NCBI GenBank assembly: GCA_002159155.1
Contig: LZRQ01000054.1
Span: forward strand, 1 to 17,899
Length of the DNA stretch: 17,899 nucleotides
Direction of reading: 5' to 3'
DNA from: Firmicutes bacterium ZCTH02-B6
Lineage (GTDB): Bacteria > Bacillota > Limnochordia > Limnochordales > ZCTH02-B6
Shown: positions 8,470-15,042 of the stretch, piece by piece
How the letters are laid out: each line of letters begins with the position of its first letter
Position numbering within the stretch: the stretch's first letter is position 1
Program-made: the position numbers and the translations under genes
Notes under the pieces: model-generated
What the model was told of the DNA's origin: nothing
Databases searched by the model: none
Seen by the model: the letters and a program-made list of their open reading frames with translations, nothing else

Positions 8470-9534
8470 GTGGCAAACCGCATGCGCATCGCCATGGCGG
8501 CCGTCGGCCTGCTGCTTTTCGGCCTAGCTCTTGGCGCCTACGCTCAAACCCCCGCGTTTCATGACATTCGTCCCGGCTACGGGGTCACCGCCATCGGCTG
8601 GCTGAGCGACTATCACCCGCCGCTCCGGGGCACGCCCGGCGATTCCCGCGTCTACATTCTCGACTCGGGCGTCCCCGGCGGCACCTTGTACGTCCAGGGC
8701 GGCACCCACGGCAACGAGATCGCCGGCGTGATGGCCGCCACCATCCTGGTCGAGCGTGCCATCCCCACGGTGGGGCGCATCATCGTCGTCCCCCACGGCA
8801 ACAACGCGAACGTCGACTACAACGACGGCTACCGCTCCGGCGTACCGTCCTACGTCACCATTGAGGTCCAAGGTGGCGTGCCGCGGTCGTTCCGCTACGG
8901 CTCGCGCCGCACCAACCCTGCCTACGAGGCCGAGCCAGATCCGGATATCTACGTCAGCCCCGACGGCGGCGTGCACGAGGGCAACGAGATCCGCAACCTC
9001 AACCGGGTTCACCCGGGCAAGCCCGATGGCACCTTGACCGAACAGATCGCCTACGCCATCCGCCAGTTGCTCATCGAGGAAAACGTGGACGTCGCCATCG
9101 ACCTCCATGAGGCAGGCGTCAACTCGCGCCTCGCCAACACGCTGGTAGCCCACGAGCGGGCGCTGGAGGCGGCCGTCTACGCGGTGCTGGACTTGAGTGC
9201 TCAAGGCCTGCACTTTAACTTGGAGCCGTCGCGGCAAGAGTACAGGGGCTTGAGCCACCGGGAGTGGGGCGACCACACCAAGGCTTTGGCCTTCCTCACG
9301 GAAACCGCCAATCCCGGCCAGACGGACGAGTACACGGCCCCCGACGTGGTCAATGACCCCAAGAACCCGCTGCACGACCGCGTCGGGCGCCAGTTGGCCG
9401 CGGTCCGCGCCATCGTGGACGCGGCGGTGCTCCTGGGTGCCCCGCCGGTGAGTTACGAGGGTGTGCCGACCTACGCCGACCTGGTGCGGGACGGGCTTGG
9501 TCCGTGGCTTAACGCCCCCACGGCACAGCCGTAA
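8470..9534 (+). CDS. Exported succinylglutamate desuccinylase/aspartoacylase-like metalloenzyme (copy 1)
   Basis: Zinc-dependent M14-like amidohydrolase related to AstE (succinylglutamate desuccinylase) and ASPA (aspartoacylase), which remove an acyl group from acidic amino acids. It has 354 residues. The GTG start follows a near-perfect AAAGGAGGT site. A signal peptide is probably cleaved after AYA (residue 25), unlike classical cytoplasmic AstE/ASPA. Expected ligands are His80 and Glu83 (GGTHGNE) and His213 (DLHEA); Arg/Asn residues for substrate lie in RNLNR (175-179), and the probable catalytic Glu278 is in LTETANP. All key residues are present, so activity is likely; the substrate is unknown. 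A clear paralogue lies at 11192-12331 on the other strand. Confidence 0.86.
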   Translation: MANRMRIAMAAVGLLLFGLALGAYAQTPAFHDIRPGYGVTAIGWLSDYHPPLRGTPGDSRVYILDSGVPGGTLYVQGGTHGNEIAGVMAATILVERAIPTVGRIIVVPHGNNANVDYNDGYRSGVPSYVTIEVQGGVPRSFRYGSRRTNPAYEAEPDPDIYVSPDGGVHEGNEIRNLNRVHPGKPDGTLTEQIAYAIRQLLIEENVDVAIDLHEAGVNSRLANTLVAHERALEAAVYAVLDLSAQGLHFNLEPSRQEYRGLSHREWGDHTKALAFLTETANPGQTDEYTAPDVVNDPKNPLHDRVGRQLAAVRAIVDAAVLLGAPPVSYEGVPTYADLVRDGLGPWLNAPTAQP

Positions 9535-9574
9535 GGCCACGCCAGGGGTTGACCAGGGGCAAACACAACGAACA

Positions 9575-9600
9575 GAGGTGGCCGCCAGTGCGGCCACCTC
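9575..9600. terminator. Bidirectional intrinsic-type terminator between convergent arms
   Basis: Perfect 11-bp stem GAGGTGGCCGC / GCGGCCACCTC with a CAGT loop. On the + strand it is followed by ATTTAAT, on the - strand by TGTTCGTTGTGTTTG, so it can stop transcription from both sides. The right arm overlaps the TGA of the 50-residue membrane protein gene. Confidence 0.7.
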
Positions 9601-9751
9601 ATTTAATCAGCAGGAAGCGCAACAACATCGGCACCAGCACCATCGCGGCCACCAGCTGGTCCCGCAGCCGGCGCTGCGCCAAGATCTCCACCGCGCAGCC
9701 CACGGCCACCACCAGGGCCAACCCCCGGTACAGGAACATGATCACATCCAC
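9599..9751 (-). CDS. Small two-helix membrane protein (50 residues)
   Basis: Short GTG-initiated frame, 66 bp downstream of the permease and in the same direction. GGGGAAAGGGGAAA precedes the start. The product has two hydrophobic segments (about residues 6-24, LYRGLALVVAVG..., and 33-49, LVAAMVLVPMLLRFLLIK) joined by a basic turn AQRRLRDQ. The position after a DctM-like permease, the amphipathic turn and the direct run into the terminator hairpin support a real gene. It could be a minimal partner of the permease standing in for a DctQ-type subunit, which is normally a four-helix protein. No family was recognised, and the function is inference from location. Confidence 0.6.
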   Translation of the reverse strand: MDVIMFLYRGLALVVAVGCAVEILAQRRLRDQLVAAMVLVPMLLRFLLIK

Positions 9752-9773
9752 GGCCGTTTCCCCTTTCCCCTAG

Positions 9774-9808
9774 CCGGCCTGTCAGTGACCTAACCATCGC
9801 CAGGCCGG
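9774..9808 (-). other. Inverted repeat between permease and small membrane protein
   Basis: CCGGCCTG (9774-9781) and CAGGCCGG (9801-9808) can form an 8-bp stem with a 19-nt loop in the - strand transcript, beginning 9 nt after the permease stop and ending 22 nt before the small gene's GTG. It may set relative expression or protect the permease mRNA. No T-tract follows. Confidence 0.4.
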
Positions 9809-9817
9809 TGCCCCCAC

Positions 9818-11137
9818 CTACGCCAGCAGGATCATGCCCAAGGCGAGCGCCACGGTCAACAGCGCCGGCAGCGCGCAGGTGAGCAGGATTCGCCCGTAGT
9901 GCTTCTCGCCCACCACTTGCCCGGCAAAGATGCCGGCCAGCGCTGTGGGCGGCATCAGGTCGCCCAAGCCGGCCAAAAGCGAAATGGCCGCCGTAATGGT
10001 GATAACGCTGCCGGTATCCAGGAAGGCCAGCACTAACGGCACGCCCAGCACCGAGGCTGCTCCGAAAGCAGACACGGCACCAAAGAGCGGGATCCCCACG
10101 GCGGCCGCCAGATAAAGCCAAGCGGCCGGCAGGCTGAGCAAGGTCACCACCATCCAGCCGCGCCCACCAACCAGCGTCAACACCTGGATGAAGGCGCCGA
10201 CGCCCACCAGGATTCCCAGCACCGGCAGCGCCTGCCGCAAGGCGCCCTGCAAGATTGCAAGCCAGCCCGGCACGCGGCTTACAATAAAGATCAGAGCAGT
10301 GCCCACGGCAAAGGTAAGCGCGAGCCCCAGGTCCGGCCACTGGCCGGGCGCCAGGCGGCTTGCCGACATGGACACGACGACCCACAACAGCGGCAGCCAC
10401 GCCCACAGGCCCGTCAGCGCCCGCGCCGGACGCGCGGCGGCCGCGGCAGCGGCCAGCAGCCCCCGGGCGTCGCCGTCCCTCACTAGTTGGGCTTTTTCCA
10501 TTGCTGCCAACGCCTGCGCCGTGTCAGCCCCGCTCCCCCGCAACAAGGGCCAGCCGGTTGCGTACGCCGTCACCAGGGCCAAAGGAACCGACGCCAACAA
10601 AAGGGGCACTTCAAAGCCGACGTAGGGTACGTCGATGCCGGCGCCGATGAGCATGACCGGCAGGTTGACGGGCGGGGCGATCATGCCATAAATGCCTCCC
10701 ATGGCGATAAAGGCTCCCGCCAGGCGCTTGTCAAGGCCGAGGGCCATCAAGACCGGCCCCACCAACCCGCCAGCCGTCAGTACCGCAGCCGTCGAGGAGC
10801 CCGAGAGCATGCCGGGCAGCATCGTCAGCAGCATCAAAGCCGGAAGCAAGATCACTGGACGCCGTCCAAAGGCGCGCACCAGCTGACGGGCGATGTCGGC
10901 CAGCGCGCCCGATGCGCGCAAGGCCGCCATGAACGCCATTGCCGTAACAATGATCAGCGCTGCGTCCAGGTAAAGAAACCCGCCCTCCACCAGATGCCGG
11001 ACAGCGAGCCCATGGCCCCCGAGAAGCGCACCAAGGGCCGACGCGCCCAGCAACGCTAAAGCGATGGGCAGCCGGGCCGCGGCCAGTGAGATGAACGCGG
11101 CCACCATGATGATGAAAAGCGTCGCCTCACTCAGCAT
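9818..11137 (-). CDS. DctM-like TRAP-type large permease
   Basis: 439-residue polytopic inner-membrane protein of roughly a dozen helices. Two pseudo-repeats, each with a re-entrant type motif, are visible: SGSSTAAVLTAGG (112-124) with IAPP at 153-156, and GAVSAFGAASVLGVP (353-367) with LMPPTALAGI at 394-403. This layout and the N-terminal topology fit the DctM (ITaa) branch of ion-driven carboxylate transporters. The ATG at 11137 follows GGGAGG at seven bases; an upstream in-frame ATG at 11167 lacks a site. No DctP binding protein and no ordinary DctQ small permease is nearby. Neighbours are an AstE-like enzyme upstream, a two-helix protein downstream and a CitB-type sensor pair, pointing to uptake (or export) of a di- or tricarboxylate or acidic amino acid. 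Substrate is inferred. Confidence 0.8.
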   Translation of the reverse strand: MLSEATLFIIMVAAFISLAAARLPIALALLGASALGALLGGHGLAVRHLVEGGFLYLDAALIIVTAMAFMAALRASGALADIARQLVRAFGRRPVILLPALMLLTMLPGMLSGSSTAAVLTAGGLVGPVLMALGLDKRLAGAFIAMGGIYGMIAPPVNLPVMLIGAGIDVPYVGFEVPLLLASVPLALVTAYATGWPLLRGSGADTAQALAAMEKAQLVRDGDARGLLAAAAAAARPARALTGLWAWLPLLWVVVSMSASRLAPGQWPDLGLALTFAVGTALIFIVSRVPGWLAILQGALRQALPVLGILVGVGAFIQVLTLVGGRGWMVVTLLSLPAAWLYLAAAVGIPLFGAVSAFGAASVLGVPLVLAFLDTGSVITITAAISLLAGLGDLMPPTALAGIFAGQVVGEKHYGRILLTCALPALLTVALALGMILLA

Positions 11138-11191
11138 CCAAACGCCTCCCGCCGTTACCCAAGGCAAGGCCCAAGCCAGGCGGGCGCCCGG

Positions 11192-12331
11192 CTAGCGCGG
11201 CGGCTGCAGGTACGCGCCCACACCGTTGGCCAAGAGCTCTTCGTAGCCAGGCAAACCGCTGACGCTGATACCGTCCAGAGGGTTCAATAGGCTGTACATC
11301 TCAAAAAACGCCTTGAGCGTTGACAGATGCCGCCCGGTACGGGACTCAAGCGGATGTCCCTCGGGCCCAAAGGGCACGTAAAGGCGCCCCAATGCCGCCG
11401 CCCGTTCGTAGAGCGGGTCTTGGCCCTCAAGAACCAGCTCCGCGCCGGTACGGCCCCGCAGGCGACCTTGTGAAGGATTGGCGCTCTCAAACAGCGCCGC
11501 CAAGGTCTCGGTGTAGTCGCCCCACTCCCGGTGGCTCAAGCCCCGCAGCGCCGCGGGCGACTGCTCCAGGCCGATGGCGATGCCCTGCAACTCCAAGTCC
11601 ATCGTAGCCATGACCGCCAACTCCATCATCCTGGGGTGGGCGACGATGGTATTAATGACGGGGTATTCGGGCGACGCCTCGTGAAGGTCAAAGGCCATCG
11701 CGGCGCCTTCCCGGCGGATGAGTTCCGTGATGGCGTAGGCCACCTGCTCAGTGAGCGTGCCGTCTGGGCGGCCGGGATACGCCCGATTGAGGTTGCGCGT
11801 CTCCGAACCGGATAGCTGCTGGCCGGAAGCCTGCACATAGACGTCCGGATCGGGCCACTGGTGCACCGGATTGGTTGCCCGCGCGCCAAAACGGAAGCGC
11901 CTCAGGCCGCCTGGCGTTTCGACGTCGATGTAGGCGGGGTGGCCTTCTCCGGCCAAGTTGTGGGTGAACCCGCTGGCGTTGGCCTGGGGGATGACGATGA
12001 GCCGCCCCTGCTGCACCTGGGCGTGCTCCACCAGGATCAAGGCGGCCATGAAACCGGCGAACTCGTCCGGGTGCGTGCCGCCCAGCACCAGCACGGTGGC
12101 GCCGGGCTGTGTGCCCTCAAGCACGTAGACATTGGTATCGCCGGGGCCGCCGGCAAGGCCCGGATGATAGTCGCTGAGGCGCCGCACCTCGGTGACGCCG
12201 GGGCCCGGGTAGATGACGTCCGGCTGGTGCTTCGCGACAAACTCCCCGCCAGCCAACCACGCAATAGCCAACGCGGCCAGGAGCACGATGATGCCGCGAA
12301 CGTGCGCGCCTCCTGCTTTGCCGGTGCCCAT
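11192..12331 (-). CDS. Membrane-anchored succinylglutamate desuccinylase/aspartoacylase-like metalloenzyme (copy 2)
   Basis: 379-residue paralogue of the + strand enzyme at 8470-9534. They share GVT...LSDYHP, GGTH..E, RNLNR..PG.PDGTLTEQ.AYAI, DLHEA and GLSHREWGD. Predicted ligands are His87 and Glu90 (GGTHPDE) and His217 (DLHEA), with catalytic Glu282 in LFESANP. The N-terminus has one hydrophobic segment (about 12-28, RGIIVLLAALAIAWLAGG) without an obvious cleavage site, so the enzyme is probably tethered on the outer face of the membrane. The ATG follows AGGAGG at six bases. It starts 140 bp after the response regulator and ends 54 bp before the permease, consistent with one operon. Confidence 0.85.
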   Translation of the reverse strand: MGTGKAGGAHVRGIIVLLAALAIAWLAGGEFVAKHQPDVIYPGPGVTEVRRLSDYHPGLAGGPGDTNVYVLEGTQPGATVLVLGGTHPDEFAGFMAALILVEHAQVQQGRLIVIPQANASGFTHNLAGEGHPAYIDVETPGGLRRFRFGARATNPVHQWPDPDVYVQASGQQLSGSETRNLNRAYPGRPDGTLTEQVAYAITELIRREGAAMAFDLHEASPEYPVINTIVAHPRMMELAVMATMDLELQGIAIGLEQSPAALRGLSHREWGDYTETLAALFESANPSQGRLRGRTGAELVLEGQDPLYERAAALGRLYVPFGPEGHPLESRTGRHLSTLKAFFEMYSLLNPLDGISVSGLPGYEELLANGVGAYLQPPR

Positions 12332-12471
12332 TGCCCGCCTCCTCTTGCCCTGTGGCGTGCTTATGCGATGCCCGCTACGGCGTCGTGGCGCCCGTCGTCC
12401 CGCGGCCCCGTGGCCCGTCGCCGAGTCGCCGCGCCCGGGCGTAATTTGGCATCCCGGCCCGGCAAACCTGT

Positions 12472-13161
12472 TTATTTCCGTTTATCTCGCCACCGCACCA
12501 ACTTTTTGGGACGTCCCAGCTGGCCGTAGTTGAACTGCACGTCCACGAGGCCCTCGTCCTCCAGGTGCGCCACGTAGCGACAGACGGTCTGGTAGGCAAA
12601 GCCCGTTATCTCGGCCAGATCCTGTTGGGTGACGAAGTCCTCTGCCCCGCGCAGAGCGTCGAGGATCGCGTCCAGCGTCTGCCGCTGGATTCCCTTGGGC
12701 AACTCCTCGTGCGGGCGGCGCTCCAGCTGCTGCTCCGCGGCGGCCAAGCGCAAGTGCAAGCGGATGCGGGCGATGAGATCCGGCGCCTTGATGGGTTTCA
12801 AGGCAAAATCGGTGGCCCCCGCGTCCAAAAACGCGTCGGCCGTCGCTTGGTCCTCGTCCACCGTCAACACCAGGACGGGCAAGTGGGGAAACTCCTCGCG
12901 CACAAAGCCCAACAGCGTCAAGCCGTCCATCCGGGGCATGTGGTAGTCGAGGAGCACCAGGTCGTAGTTGCGCCGCTGCCGCAACAGCCGCAGGGCTTCG
13001 GCCCCGTCGGAGGCGCCGTCCATCTGCCAGCCCGCCGCCTCGCAGATGGCCCTGATGGTATACAAGATGTCCGCATCGTCGTCCACCGCCAAGATGCGCG
13101 CATGGTTCGCGTCGACGTGTTCGTGGAAACCCCGGCGTTCCTGGCCGCCGTTGGCGTTCAT
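12472..13161 (-). CDS. CitB/DcuR-like response regulator
   Basis: 229-residue DNA-binding response regulator. The receiver domain (about 20-140) has the acidic pair at DDD (27-29), phospho-acceptor Asp72 in LLDYHMPRMDG, Thr100 and Lys122 in LKPIKAP. A linker is followed by a helix-turn-helix at about 160-215 (LPKGIQ..., QQDLAEITGFAYQTVCRYVAHLEDEGLV) ending in NYGQLGRPKK. That is the pattern of the CitB/DcuR/MalR group, whose members usually control citrate, C4-dicarboxylate or similar carboxylate uptake genes. ATG follows AAAGGGAGGG. It is 84 bp downstream of the sensor kinase and is presumed to control the downstream hydrolase-permease genes and perhaps the + strand arm. Confidence 0.9.
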   Translation of the reverse strand: MNANGGQERRGFHEHVDANHARILAVDDDADILYTIRAICEAAGWQMDGASDGAEALRLLRQRRNYDLVLLDYHMPRMDGLTLLGFVREEFPHLPVLVLTVDEDQATADAFLDAGATDFALKPIKAPDLIARIRLHLRLAAAEQQLERRPHEELPKGIQRQTLDAILDALRGAEDFVTQQDLAEITGFAYQTVCRYVAHLEDEGLVDVQFNYGQLGRPKKLVRWRDKRK

Positions 13162-13245
13162 GGCGTTCCCTCCCTTTGCCAGGTTCCTTCTTCGCGAGGC
13201 CCTTTCCCCTCGGGCGTCTCCTCGAGCGCTACGCTGCGGGGACGC

Positions 13246-14712
13246 TCACCGGTCGTGCGGGGACATCGGGCTGTCAACGCCCGGCAGTTTCACGATGATG
13301 ATGGTCCCCCGGCCGGGCTCGCTGTCTACCTCCAGCGTCCCGCCGTGCTCTTGCACGATCACTTCACGGGCAAAGCTCAAACCCAAGCCTGAACTGCCCT
13401 TAGTGGAAAAACCGGGCGTGAACAGCCGCTCGAAAAGCTCGGGCGGGATGCCAGGTCCCCGGTCGATGACTTCCAGGCGCAAGTCGGGACCATCCCCCGC
13501 CGCCCGCACCAACACCGGCTCCGGAGAATCGCCCAGGGCGTCGCGGGCATTTTGAATCAGATTAGCCACCGCCCGGATGGTGCGCACGACGTTCACTTCC
13601 ACGTCGGGCAACGGTCCCGCCGCGTCAAAGCGCACGCCCGTCCGGTGTGCGCCGGACACGTGCGACTGGAGCAGGCGGACAAACTCGCCGCCTGCCACCC
13701 GGCGCCGGGTTTCCGGGCGCAAGATCTCGGAGATCATGTGGTTCATCCGTTCCACCGCTTGCACGACCCGGTCCACGTACTCGGCCGTCTTGCGGTGGTC
13801 CTCGGTCATGGCGATGAGGGACAAAAGCCCCTGGACCGTGGTCAGAGGCGTCTTCAGATCGTGGACAAGGCGCTGCATCTCCGCCCGGGAGCGGGCTTCC
13901 AGATTGCGGGCTGCCGCCTGCTGCAGCTCCAGCTCCTTGGCCTGATGACGCCGTACCAGGTCCATGTGGTTGCGGTAGTCCACCATAAATTTGGCCATGA
14001 CCAGCGCGATGGCCACAAACAGCCCGCACGACAACGCGCTCCAATGATTGAGCAAGGCCTCCTGCTCCAAAAACGCAGCGGTGTTCTTGACGTCGATGGA
14101 GAGGTCGCCCATCCCGAAACCGTAACCCGTTAGTTTAGGTGCCATACCCAGCCACTGCCAACCGAAGGCGAACATGCCGAACGTGAACGTCTTAAAGAAG
14201 AGTCCCTGCGGGTACGGCGAAAGGGCGTGCACCAAGATGACGCCGCCCACCGACAGCATGGCCGGGACGCCAAAGTCATACGGCGTGCCGATGAGCCGGA
14301 TCACTTGATACGACAAGGGCACGAGCAAGGCCGGGATGAGGTAGCCCAGCACCCGCCTGGTCCAGCGGCCCCCGGCGGGTACGTACTCTTCCATCAGCAC
14401 AAACGCGCCCAAGTACAAGGGCAGCACCCGCAACGTGTTGAGGGCGGTGACGTGGGTGGCGGCCAGGATCAGCCGCCCCGAGTCGCCTTGCACGATGACG
14501 CGGCGGAGAGCGTCCAGGACCAGCAGGTCAACGGGACGCAGCAAATAACCGGCGGCGATCCCCAAAAGCAGCAGCCCAACGCCGACCAGGGTGTTGGAGA
14601 CCCGCCGCCAGCCGGCCATGCGCCGCTGCGGGGTCAAAACCGTACCCTGCTGGCTCTCAGCACGCTGCCGTCCCGGGGTTGCCGTGTTTTGCCTCACCAA
14701 TCGATTCAGCAT
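13246..14712 (-). CDS. Membrane sensor histidine kinase
   Basis: 488 residues. Residues 40-245 carry about six hydrophobic segments, forming a membrane-embedded sensory region with no large extracellular PAS domain of the classic CitA/DcuS kind. A coiled-coil stretch (about 250-280) follows, then the phosphorylation site His284 in HDLKTPL. The ATPase domain has an N box (Asn388 in NLIQNARDAL), G1 (DRGPGIP at 417-423), F box FTPGFSTK and G2 GLGLSFARE. It pairs with the response regulator 84 bp downstream. The ATG has no ribosome binding site, but a strong promoter lies just ahead and implies a leaderless or nearly leaderless message. A later in-frame ATG (residue 32) also lacks a site. Confidence 0.9.
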   Translation of the reverse strand: MLNRLVRQNTATPGRQRAESQQGTVLTPQRRMAGWRRVSNTLVGVGLLLLGIAAGYLLRPVDLLVLDALRRVIVQGDSGRLILAATHVTALNTLRVLPLYLGAFVLMEEYVPAGGRWTRRVLGYLIPALLVPLSYQVIRLIGTPYDFGVPAMLSVGGVILVHALSPYPQGLFFKTFTFGMFAFGWQWLGMAPKLTGYGFGMGDLSIDVKNTAAFLEQEALLNHWSALSCGLFVAIALVMAKFMVDYRNHMDLVRRHQAKELELQQAAARNLEARSRAEMQRLVHDLKTPLTTVQGLLSLIAMTEDHRKTAEYVDRVVQAVERMNHMISEILRPETRRRVAGGEFVRLLQSHVSGAHRTGVRFDAAGPLPDVEVNVVRTIRAVANLIQNARDALGDSPEPVLVRAAGDGPDLRLEVIDRGPGIPPELFERLFTPGFSTKGSSGLGLSFAREVIVQEHGGTLEVDSEPGRGTIIIVKLPGVDSPMSPHDR

Positions 14713-14724
14713 GTTTGTGATTCA

Positions 14725-14754
14725 ATTATACCTGCACGCAGGAGGACGTGTCGA
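14725..14754 (-). promoter_or_regulatory. Promoter of the histidine kinase operon
   Basis: Read on the - strand: -35 TCGACA (14754-14749), 18-bp spacer, -10 TATAAT (14730-14725). The -10 ends only 12 nt before the ATG, so transcription should start about 4-6 nt upstream of the start codon. Confidence 0.65.
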
Positions 14755-14894
14755 AAGGGACGCCGGGGAGTGTCCGTGAACATTTAGGCTGGCGATTGCC
14801 GTCGAATGTTCTAGATCTCCTGCGACCAACATCCCGACCCGGGCTCCCCCCACCGTTGCGGCCTGCGTTAACGGGCGCGCCGGCGCCCCCCCAT

Positions 14895-14923
14895 TTGACA
14901 AGCTGGTCTGGATGAGGTATCGT
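14895..14923 (+). promoter_or_regulatory. Promoter of the CorC/HlyC-family gene
   Basis: Perfect -35 TTGACA (14895-14900), 17-bp spacer, -10 TATCGT (14918-14923). The predicted start near 14930 leaves a leader of about 110 nt. Confidence 0.6.
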
Positions 14924-15042
14924 ATCATTGGGTTTTTCTACCCCACAATTCAGATTGAACGCCGGCTGCCAAGTGCCGGTAGGCTCGAGGATCATGTCCG
15001 CGGCCTCCGCACCGCAGCCGCAGCACTGGAGGAAAAGAGAGA

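Larger units (their letters stand above)
14713..15042. promoter_or_regulatory. 330-bp divergent regulatory region
   Basis: The gap between the divergent kinase and CorC-like genes holds two opposed promoters (annotated separately). Between them is a 7-bp inverted repeat, GAACATT (14778-14784) and AATGTTC (14805-14811), placed 24-57 bp upstream of the kinase -35, and a GC-rich hairpin GGGCGC-GCCG-GCGCCC at 14873-14888. The CorC-side leader (about 14930-15042) has only a short CCGGC/GCCGG stem. I see no M-box or other riboswitch core and no convincing small ORF. Confidence 0.5.

Noticed and set aside
8524..9597. Long - strand open frame (357 codons) opposite the secreted AstE-like gene, and a similar one at 7211-8380
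   Set aside because: Both mirror codon periodicity of well-supported + strand genes, have low-complexity composition, and cross the terminator or gene boundaries.
9603..10406. 267-codon - strand frame overlapping the permease and the small gene
   Set aside because: Out of frame with the permease motifs, with Gly/Arg/Ala-rich shadow composition. The permease and the 50-residue gene explain the region better.
14930..15042. M-box (magnesium) riboswitch in the CorC-like leader
   Set aside because: The leader is short, lacks the conserved M-box core as I know it, and shows only one weak 5-bp stem.
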